A stretch of DNA of 6,819 nt from VRUB01 sp046758085. Its GTDB lineage: Bacteria > Pseudomonadota > Gammaproteobacteria > Acidiferrobacterales > SPGG2. Shown here in pieces: positions 1 through 4,834 of this stretch. A program made the translations under genes and the position numbers. Positions within the stretch are counted from its first letter, which is position 1. Each line of letters begins with the position of its first letter. Location of the stretch: assembly GCA_046758085.1 (NCBI GenBank), contig JBHHZP010000172.1:1-6819 (forward strand), read 5' to 3'. Below the pieces are notes generated by a model. The model saw nothing but the letters and a program-made list of their open reading frames with translations, was not told the origin of the DNA and did not search any database.

Positions 1-146
1 TGCTCTGCCTCCGTCTTGGCGTAACAGATATCGTAGATATTGAAGCTCAGCGTCTTAGTGAGGTTGTTGAAGCTCTGCAGTTTCAGCTTCTTGGACCGGA
101 TTAAATCCACTCTCGTTCCCCAGCCAGAGAATTTAATGTCCGGCAT
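1..146 (-). CDS. speD: S-adenosylmethionine decarboxylase proenzyme, N-terminal part (runs off the left edge)
   Basis: Only the first 48 codons are present; the gene continues beyond base 1. The translated piece contains KLKLQSFNNLTKTLSFNIYD followed by ICYAKTEAE. This matches the N-terminus of the E. coli type SpeD, which begins MKKLKLHGFNNLTKSLSF and continues IYDICYAKT. SpeD is made as a proenzyme that self-cleaves to form a pyruvoyl group. It decarboxylates S-adenosylmethionine to supply aminopropyl groups for spermidine. The self-cleavage site and active-site residues lie outside the window. The ATG at 144-146 gives an N-terminus about 18 residues longer than the E. coli protein. A GTG at 108-110, preceded by a GGGGA six bases upstream, would start closer to the family consensus and is a real alternative. 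Neither start has a strong Shine-Dalgarno. The gene lies downstream of nagZ on the same strand but is separated by 385 bp, a likely terminator and its own promoter, so it is probably transcribed separately. Confidence 0.9.
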   Translation of the reverse strand, partial: MPDIKFSGWGTRVDLIRSKKLKLQSFNNLTKTLSFNIYDICYAKTEAE

Positions 147-182
147 CCCGGTGCCCGCCGGTCCGCACTGCCGTGGGGGCGT

Positions 183-210
183 ATTGTATCGTGCCGGAGC
201 CGGCTTGCAA
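183..210 (-). promoter_or_regulatory. Predicted sigma70-type promoter for speD
   Basis: Reading the minus strand, TTGCAA (210-205) is followed by a 16-base spacer and TACAAT (188-183), close to the TTGACA and TATAAT consensus. Transcription would start around 175-177, giving a leader of about 30 bases to the ATG or 65 to the GTG. The spacer contains the inverted repeat GCCGG-AG-CCGGC (193-204). The -35 hexamer overlaps a small stem, 202-206 with 211-215 around a four-base loop. Either could be an operator, but GC-rich DNA produces short palindromes by chance. This is a reading by eye without scoring. Confidence 0.5.
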
Positions 211-466
211 AAGCCTGTTACTACGCCGAGTACAAAACATTCTCATATTGTGTCTCGCCGGTGTCAGCACCCGGCTCCGGGGTTGCGCCTGTCTCCGCTG
301 CTGCCCCGGAGCCTCGCGACGAGACATTCCCTGTCTCGGCGCTTGGGCGCGACGTCCTGTCCGCGCCCCCTGACGGGGCTTGGCCCGGGGCAGCGGCGGG
401 GCTTCACCAGTCGCCTGTCGCTGACACCGCCAAGCCCCGAGTGAGAAGTACTTTATTCGCTGACTA
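211..466. other. Gene-free GC-rich spacer with competing inverted repeats
   Basis: No convincing protein is encoded here; the open frames are arginine- and proline-rich and match nothing I know. Perfect inverted repeats are dense. They include 251-257 with 320-326 (7 bp), enclosing 273-282 with 304-313 (10 bp). The element 320-326 can instead pair with 332-338 around a 5-base loop. Further along, 429-439 can pair with 374-384 (11 bp perfect), or its part 432-439 can pair with 397-404 (8 bp). If transcribed, this would be a structured RNA with alternative folds. The speD promoter called here lies downstream of it, so it would be in the speD leader only if an earlier promoter exists. It could also be an untranslated RNA or a dispersed repeat. 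Confidence 0.5.
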
Positions 467-520
467 ATTAAAACGCCGCTCCACACCGGTTGCCGCGGTA
501 CTCGGCGCAGCCGTGGAGCG
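467..520 (-). terminator. Likely rho-independent terminator after nagZ
   Basis: Twelve bases past the nagZ stop, an 8-bp perfect stem is formed by CGCTCCAC (minus strand, 520-513) and GTGGAGCG (484-477). The intervening sequence can form an inner GCCG/CGGC stem. The outer stem is followed by GCGTTTTAATTAA on the minus strand. The T run is short and the loop is long, so efficiency is uncertain, but position and orientation fit the end of the YkuD-nagZ operon. Confidence 0.5.
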
Positions 521-531
521 CGCTCACCAGC

Positions 532-1551
532 CTAGACAATGTTGGCAATCATACGCACCGCCTGCCGGTGGCGCTCATCGGCCGCCAATTGCGTGCGGCC
601 GGGGGCCTGCTGGCCGTGCATGCGAATGAGGCGCAGGTGTGAGGCCGGATCGTCATGGGGCTCCAGCTCGCCCAGGATCTGCTCGGTGGCAGCGACGTCG
701 TGGCATACGATGATCATGTCGCACCCGGCGGTTAGTGCCGCGCAGGCCCGCTCTGGTGCGTTGCCGGCGGTTTTGGCCCCGGCCATGGACAGGTCATCGC
801 TAAAGACGACTCCCTGGAACCCCAATCGGCCCCGCAGCTCGCGCTGAATCCAGAACCGGGAAAAGCTCGCCGCTTGCGAATCCACCCGCGGATACACCAC
901 ATGCGCCACCAACATAGCGGCGAGTCCGTAGTGGATCATACGCTCGAAGGCTATCAGGTCTTCGTTGTAGATGTCTGCGTACTCGCGCCCATCGGCGGGT
1001 AACACGAGGTGAGAGTCGCCGGGAACGCTCCCGTGTCCGGGAAAATGCTTGCCGGTCGCGGCCATCCCGGCCTGCGACATCCCGTTCATACACGAACGCG
1101 CAATGTCGGCGACTACTTCGGCGTCGCGGTGATAAGCGCGATCCCCGATGACCTCGCTAAGTCCGCGGTCGAGGTCAAGCACCGGTGCAAAGCTCAGGTC
1201 TACACCAACAGCACGCAGCTCCGCCGCCATCAGCCAGCCGCACGCCTCAGCCAGCCTCTTGGCACGCTGGTGGTTGTCATCATAGAGTTGGCCGAACACT
1301 CGCGGCGCCGGTAGTGGCGTGAATCCGTTGCGAAATCGCTGTACCCGACCGCCTTCCTGATCGACAGCAACCAATAACGGTGGCTCACGCATGGAGTGAA
1401 TCTCTTGTATCAGGCGCTCAAGCTGTTCCGGGGTTTCGTAATTCTGATCGAACAGAATGACGCCTCCGGTTAGCGGATGTTGCAAGTACTCGCGCTCGCT
1501 CGGCGTCAATTCCACGCCTTGCACATTGAACATGACCGGGCCTAGCGCCAC
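532..1551 (-). CDS. nagZ: Beta-N-acetylhexosaminidase NagZ (cytosolic, murein recycling)
   Basis: This is a complete 339-residue glycoside hydrolase family 3 enzyme of the usual NagZ length. It removes the non-reducing GlcNAc from GlcNAc-1,6-anhydroMurNAc-peptides imported into the cytoplasm. Diagnostic sequence includes GPVMFNVQGVEL near the N-terminus, DQEGGRVQRF (64-73), KHFPGHG (168-174) followed by DSH (179-181), and FSDDLSM (250-256). By family knowledge D252 is the nucleophile and the D179/H181 pair is the acid/base dyad. There is no signal peptide, which fits cytosolic action. The start is GTG at 1551, chosen because a strong Shine-Dalgarno lies just upstream and because the GPVM motif would be lost with the next ATG at residue 7. 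The gene begins 15 bp after the YkuD gene, so the two are almost certainly cotranscribed. In other bacteria NagZ products also act as signals for AmpC beta-lactamase induction; nothing here shows that link. Confidence 0.97.
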   Translation of the reverse strand: MALGPVMFNVQGVELTPSEREYLQHPLTGGVILFDQNYETPEQLERLIQEIHSMREPPLLVAVDQEGGRVQRFRNGFTPLPAPRVFGQLYDDNHQRAKRLAEACGWLMAAELRAVGVDLSFAPVLDLDRGLSEVIGDRAYHRDAEVVADIARSCMNGMSQAGMAATGKHFPGHGSVPGDSHLVLPADGREYADIYNEDLIAFERMIHYGLAAMLVAHVVYPRVDSQAASFSRFWIQRELRGRLGFQGVVFSDDLSMAGAKTAGNAPERACAALTAGCDMIIVCHDVAATEQILGELEPHDDPASHLRLIRMHGQQAPGRTQLAADERHRQAVRMIANIV

Positions 1552-1555
1552 GAAT

Positions 1556-1563
1556 CCTCCTCC
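1556..1563 (-). promoter_or_regulatory. Strong Shine-Dalgarno of nagZ
   Basis: The minus strand reads GGAGGAGG between the stop codon of the YkuD gene and the nagZ GTG, with 4 bases from its end to the start codon. It fixes the non-ATG start and indicates that nagZ can be translated efficiently on its own within the bicistronic message. Confidence 0.8.
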
Positions 1564-1566
1564 GTC

Positions 1567-2061
1567 TTAGCCGTTGATAAGCACGGGCGTACCGGCTGCC
1601 ACCCGATCGAACAAGGCGATGATGTCGAGGTTGCGCATCTTGATACAACCGTGGGAACTGGGTGTGCCCATGATTTCTACATCCGGTGCCCCATGAATAT
1701 AAATATAGCGACGCATGCTGTCGACGTTCCCAAGCCGGTTTTTCCCCGGCTCCTGGCCACTCAGCCAGAGTATGCGGGTCAAAATCCAATCGCGCTGCGG
1801 GTACAGCACTCGAAGCCCAGGGGTATAGATCTCCCCGGTCGGCCGGCGGGACACGAACACCGTGTTTGTCGGGGCGCCAGCTCCAATTTTGGCGCGGATG
1901 ATGTGGCGCCCGCGAGGCGTACATTCACTGTTCATTCGCTCGCCTGGCCCGTTCTTGGCGGTGGAAACATGCGTGCGCATAAGCACGTTGCCGGCGGCAT
2001 CGCGCAGCGTCAGTGTCTGCCGCGGGATATCTATTTCAATCGAGTGTTGTTGCTCGGGCAT
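1567..2061 (-). CDS. YkuD-fold (L,D-transpeptidase family) enzyme without signal peptide, probable cytosolic L,D-carboxypeptidase
   Basis: This is a 164-residue single-domain protein with the YkuD catalytic signature: YIYIHG (119-124) and SSHGCIKM (135-142), giving H123, H137 and catalytic C139. The N-terminal half is beta-rich (SIEIDIPRQTLTLRDAAGNV), as in the family. Most family members are exported and form 3-3 crosslinks or attach lipoproteins to murein. This one has no signal peptide or membrane segment. None can be hidden upstream, because an in-frame TAA sits at 2095-2097 with no ATG, GTG or TTG between it and the ATG. It is cotranscribed with cytosolic nagZ, 15 bp apart. A cytosolic YkuD protein, ElsL of Acinetobacter baumannii, is known to act as an L,D-carboxypeptidase in murein recycling; I infer the same role here, removing the terminal D-Ala from recycled tetrapeptides. 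Family assignment is near certain, the specific role is not. The Shine-Dalgarno is weak. Confidence 0.93.
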   Translation of the reverse strand: MPEQQHSIEIDIPRQTLTLRDAAGNVLMRTHVSTAKNGPGERMNSECTPRGRHIIRAKIGAGAPTNTVFVSRRPTGEIYTPGLRVLYPQRDWILTRILWLSGQEPGKNRLGNVDSMRRYIYIHGAPDVEIMGTPSSHGCIKMRNLDIIALFDRVAAGTPVLING

Positions 2062-2072
2062 GTGTTTTCGGG

Positions 2073-2350
2073 GTCGCCTACCGGCGACAATATATTAGCC
2101 GGGTCTCGTCCCGGCAGACGAGGAACTTTGGTTTCGGCCAAAGTTCCCAAAGCCATTGGCGCCTGCGCCATCGCCCGCAAGAACAGCGGGTGCCCTGCGC
2201 GCCTTGGTCGTCTCAGGGGGTCCAGGCAAGGCACGTCCATGTACCTGGCCTGGACGTGCGGGATCCTTCCCGCGCGCCCGTTCCGGCCCGCTCTTCGCCT
2301 CCCTCGGCGCTTGGCTCGGCGAAAGGCGCCCAAAAAATACTAATTCAAAA
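2073..2350. other. Run of small hairpins upstream of the YkuD gene
   Basis: No gene is supported here. Several perfect inverted repeats follow one another: 2073-2078 with 2083-2088; 2105-2110 with 2117-2122; 2122-2131 with 2138-2147 (10 bp around TTTCGG); 2158-2162 with 2165-2169; 2174-2178 with 2186-2190; 2231-2239 with 2251-2259 (9 bp), competing with 2220-2226 paired to 2244-2250 plus flanking bases; and 2258-2263 with 2268-2273. The first two or three would lie in or near the leader of the YkuD-nagZ message. On the minus strand a TAATAT at 2097-2092 could be a -10 box, but no good -35 is visible. The arrangement resembles an extragenic palindromic element. Confidence 0.55.
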
Positions 2351-2382
2351 CACAGCCCCTTCGGGCCTGGGCTTCGGCTGTG
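2347..2382 (-). terminator. Possible terminator of the recJ-exonuclease-rlmD cluster
   Basis: On the minus strand CACAGCC (2382-2376) pairs with GGCTGTG (2357-2351), a 7-bp stem with an inner GCCC/GGGC pairing, followed by TTTTGAATTAG. It lies about 140 bp after the rlmD stop, inside or at the edge of the composite repeat, so its terminator role is inferred from shape only. Confidence 0.35.
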
Positions 2383-2523
2383 CCCCTCGCTCGGCTTGAC
2401 CACGAGGGCGAAAAACCAACAAAACCCCGCCGTTTCGTGTTCGGTCTTTGCCTTTCTCCTCGCCACTCGCTACTGCAGTTCTGCTACTAGCTACCGCTTT
2501 AGTACCAACCACGAATCACGGTC
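2355..2523 (+). repeat. Composite intergenic repeat, copy A
   Basis: This stretch matches 6572-6815 on the opposite strand. Shared blocks, in plus-strand order, are GCCCCTTCGGGC (2355-2366), CCTCGCTCGGCTTGA, an ACCAACAAAAC block near 2415, a GGTCTTTGCC block near 2443, TTTCTCCTCG, and then a heptamer section. The heptamer section (2461-2523) divides into nine 7-bp units, typically CGCTACT or similar, and ends at the base before the rlmD stop codon. It encodes no convincing protein. Because the second copy lies at another locus, this is a dispersed repeat and not part of rlmD. The left boundary may lie further left. Confidence 0.75.
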
Positions 2524-3891
2524 CTATGCTCGCACGAACAATGCCATGGACTCCGCATGGGCGGTGTGAGGAAACATATCCATCACACAGGCGCGCATTA
2601 ATCGGTACCCCAACGCGTGCACGAGATAGTCGCTGTCGCGTGCCAGCGTGGCCGGATAACAAGAAACATAGACGATTCGCTGCGGCCTGTCGGCGGGCAG
2701 GCGCTTGATGGCCTTAATTGCGCCACTGCGGGGCGGATCCAGCAATAACTTGTCGAAACGATCGTCGGCCCAGGGCGCGGGCGATGCCTCGGCGTCGAGG
2801 TCTGCGCGACGAAACTCGACGTTCGTGATGGAATTGCGCGCCGCGTTGGCGCGCGCGCGTTCCAGCAGCTCGGCGTCCCACTCGAACGCAACGACCAATA
2901 AGGATCGCCGGGCCAGTGGTAAAGTAAAATTACCGACGCCACAGAAAAGATCCAGGATGCGCTCATCAGGCTGGGGGTCCAACCAGTCCAGCGCCCGGCC
3001 CACCATCGGCCTGTTCACATCCGCGTTGACCTGCGTAAAGTTTACAGGCGTAAATTGGATCTCCACGTCGTGCTCCGGGAGGCGGTAGGCCAGGGAAAGC
3101 GGCTGCTCGGGCCATAGTGGATACACGGACTCCGGCCCGCCGGGCTGCAAATGAATCTGCACCGTATGGTCCTGGCCAAAGCGGCGTAACTGCTCATGGT
3201 CCTGCGGGGTCAGCGGATCGAGATGGCGAAAGACCAGCGCGGCTTCGTGATCACCGGCAGCGACCTCGATCTGGGGAATGCGATTAGGGCGAGAGAGCTG
3301 TGCGATCAGGCCGGGCAGCATAGGTAGCAGGCGGGCAAAACGCGAGTCCAGGATCTTGCAGTCAGCCAGCGGGGTGATGAAGGAGCGTTTGTGTTCGCGA
3401 AAACCGACGAGGATACCGCCCTTCTTCGGTACGTGCCGTACGCCCAGGCGCGCCTTGCGCCGGTACCCCCATGCCGGCCCGCGCAGGGGCGCCACCCAGT
3501 TCTCGGGCTGGACCTTCCCTATGTGCTCGAGGCTTTCACGCAGCACTTGTTCCTTCGCCCTGATCTGCGCATCGGATTGGAAATGTTGGAGCGCACAACC
3601 CCCGCATGTGCCGAAGTAGCGGCACGGCGGATTCAAAACCCGATCGGGTGAGGCTGCGATGATTTCGATCACCCGGCCCGCATCATAGCTCTTACGGCGC
3701 TTTTCGTACTCGAACAGGACCCGCTCGCCAGGCAACGCTCCCTCGATGAAGGTCACCTTGCCATTCACTCGCGCAACGCCGCTTCCGTCATAATTGAGCT
3801 TGTCGACAAATGCGATGGCAGTCTCGGCGGGTTTCTTTGGCGTACGCCTCGTCCTCTTAGGGGGCGTGTCTTGTGTCAGGTGTTCGGGCAT
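2524..3891 (-). CDS. rlmD: 23S rRNA (uracil(1939)-C(5))-methyltransferase RlmD
   Basis: This 455-residue protein methylates U1939 of 23S rRNA with S-adenosylmethionine and carries a [4Fe-4S] cluster. Domain order fits E. coli RlmD (433 residues): a lysine/arginine-rich N-terminal tail, a TRAM RNA-binding domain (about 22-82), cluster cysteines C90, C96, C99 (CX5CX2C) and C178, then the methyltransferase fold. That fold shows FTQVN (285-289), the SAM motif DLFCGVGNF (314-322), LLDPPRSG (383-390), the catalytic cysteine C411 in VSCYPATLARDS, and HAESMALF with E447 as likely base. All key residues are intact. The start is the ATG at 3889-3891; an upstream in-frame TTG would add residues encoded only by the heptamer repeat. 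The Shine-Dalgarno is poor. The gene lies 64 bp after the exonuclease on the same strand and is probably cotranscribed with it. Its stop codon abuts copy A of the composite repeat. Confidence 0.97.
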   Translation of the reverse strand: MPEHLTQDTPPKRTRRTPKKPAETAIAFVDKLNYDGSGVARVNGKVTFIEGALPGERVLFEYEKRRKSYDAGRVIEIIAASPDRVLNPPCRYFGTCGGCALQHFQSDAQIRAKEQVLRESLEHIGKVQPENWVAPLRGPAWGYRRKARLGVRHVPKKGGILVGFREHKRSFITPLADCKILDSRFARLLPMLPGLIAQLSRPNRIPQIEVAAGDHEAALVFRHLDPLTPQDHEQLRRFGQDHTVQIHLQPGGPESVYPLWPEQPLSLAYRLPEHDVEIQFTPVNFTQVNADVNRPMVGRALDWLDPQPDERILDLFCGVGNFTLPLARRSLLVVAFEWDAELLERARANAARNSITNVEFRRADLDAEASPAPWADDRFDKLLLDPPRSGAIKAIKRLPADRPQRIVYVSCYPATLARDSDYLVHALGYRLMRACVMDMFPHTAHAESMALFVRA

Positions 3892-3900
3892 GGTTAAACT

Positions 3901-3985
3901 CAGTGACAAGTAGCGAGTGGCAAGTAGCAAGGTAACAGCACACCGAGCAAACTTGCTACTTGAAACTTGTCCCTTGCAACTTGGC
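3901..3985. repeat. Two facing heptamer arrays between the exonuclease and rlmD
   Basis: On the plus strand 3901-3935 divides into five 7-bp units such as AAGTAGC and GAGTGGC. 3951-3985 divides into five units of the form ACTTGNN, for example ACTTGCT and ACTTGAA. The two sets are inverted relative to each other, and 3921-3931 pairs perfectly with 3952-3962 (11 bp, 20-base loop). The second array encodes the last nine residues and the TAG stop of the exonuclease (3956-3958). The first forms most of the rlmD leader. Confidence 0.8.
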
Positions 3986-4765
3986 GTGGCGATCCCATAC
4001 TTCGAGAAAGGCCGTCCAGTGGGGGCGTATGCCGGCGGCGAGCGTGTCGTGCACGAGTTGCTGTTCTTTCTCCCACCCAGCCTGATCGAGGTTCCCTCGA
4101 ATCAACTCCCAGCGCAGATAGATCAAGTAAGTGTTCAATACATCGGTTTCGCAGTAATTTCGAATTTCCTCGATCTTGCCGGCAATATAGTATTCCCAGA
4201 CATGCGCGCCGCTCATGCCCATCTTGCCCGGCAGTCCCAGGATGATGGCGACCTCGCTCAAGGAGGCCGTGGCGCGCGCTTGATAGCCGGAGAGCACGTC
4301 CATCAAGTCGATGTGACGCCAGTGGAAACGGTTCAAATAATTGTTCCAGCGAAAATCCCTGTCATCATCGCCTATATCCCAGTAGCGTGGTGCGCTGACG
4401 CCGTGCACGAGGGCGCGGTAGTGCAAAACGGGCAGGTCAAACTGGGCACCGTTCCATGACACAAGCGTAGGCGTGAACTTGTCTATGCCATCGTAGAAAC
4501 GTCGAATGAGGTCAGCCTCATCCGAACCCTCATCGCCCAGCGACCATACACGTACGGTGTCGCCGCGACGCAGCACCGCCGAAATCGTAATCACGCGGTG
4601 CAGGTGATGGCGCAGGAAATCGGAGCTGCCGGTTTCCTCTCGGCGTTTCTCAAACATCGCCTGAGCGACATCGGCATCACTCAGATCCTCCAGCCCGTAA
4701 ATGCGGCGACCTGCGTCAACGTCAGGGGCAGTTTCGATATCGAAGGTCAGAATATTTGAAATCAT
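3956..4765 (-). CDS. Predicted 3'-5' exonuclease related to the PolB exonuclease domain (DEDDy type)
   Basis: This 269-residue stand-alone nuclease has the DEDDy metal-binding set: D9 and E11 in LTFDIETAPD, D110 in SWNGAQFDLPVL, and Y204/D208 in YCETDVLNTYL. The motifs and the conserved GLPGKMGMSGAHVWEYY segment (177-193) place it in the predicted PolB-like exonuclease family (DNA_pol_B_exo2 type). It has no polymerase domain. The expected activity is 3'-5' removal of nucleotides from DNA, or possibly RNA; the cellular role of this family is largely unstudied. The start is the ATG at 4763-4765; an in-frame TTG at 4778-4780 would add only repeat-encoded residues. It sits 51 bp after recJ on the same strand, suggesting coexpression with a 5'-3' exonuclease in repair. 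Its last nine residues (AKLQGTSFK) and stop codon are encoded by a heptamer array, so the tail is probably not part of the fold. Confidence 0.9.
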   Translation of the reverse strand: MISNILTFDIETAPDVDAGRRIYGLEDLSDADVAQAMFEKRREETGSSDFLRHHLHRVITISAVLRRGDTVRVWSLGDEGSDEADLIRRFYDGIDKFTPTLVSWNGAQFDLPVLHYRALVHGVSAPRYWDIGDDDRDFRWNNYLNRFHWRHIDLMDVLSGYQARATASLSEVAIILGLPGKMGMSGAHVWEYYIAGKIEEIRNYCETDVLNTYLIYLRWELIRGNLDQAGWEKEQQLVHDTLAAGIRPHWTAFLEVWDRHAKLQGTSFK

Positions 4766-4770
4766 GAATC

Positions 4771-4834
4771 CAAGATACAAGGTTCAAGTGACAAGTAGCA
4801 AGTAGCTAGCCATTTGTTACTTCGGACTTGATAC
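4771..4834. repeat. Heptamer array filling the recJ-exonuclease gap
   Basis: On the plus strand 4771-4805 divides into five consecutive units of the form CAAGNNN, including two identical CAAGTAG units (4792-4805). A degenerate CTAGCCA follows, then weaker units (TTGTTAC, TTCGGAC, TTGATAC) at 4814-4834 that run into the recJ 3' end and encode its last five residues (VSSPK) and stop. The array covers nearly the whole 51-bp intergenic gap, leaving only five bases before the exonuclease ATG and no clear Shine-Dalgarno. Confidence 0.8.

Noticed and set aside
133..486. A 117-codon arginine-rich open frame on the minus strand between nagZ and speD
   Set aside because: It overlaps the probable terminator, the hairpins and the speD promoter, and runs into the speD 5' end in another frame. 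Its composition looks like translated GC-rich non-coding DNA.
1651..2343. A 230-codon open frame on the plus strand across the YkuD gene and the hairpin region
   Set aside because: Its first part is antisense to a well-supported gene and its second part crosses palindromic repeats. The predicted protein is arginine- and proline-rich with no recognisable motif.
3892..3930. A 13-residue N-terminal extension of RlmD starting at an upstream TTG
   Set aside because: The residues (MLLATRYLSLSLT) are the standard translation of the heptamer repeat, and the ATG at 3891 gives a protein consistent with the family.
3917..4459. A 180-codon open frame on the plus strand
   Set aside because: It lies antisense to the exonuclease, whose catalytic motifs are intact. 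The frame is a by-product of codon bias, starts in a heptamer array and matches no family I recognise.
3901..4834. The repeat arrays as a possible CRISPR
   Set aside because: The units are 7 bp, degenerate and contiguous, with no spacers, and no cas genes are present.
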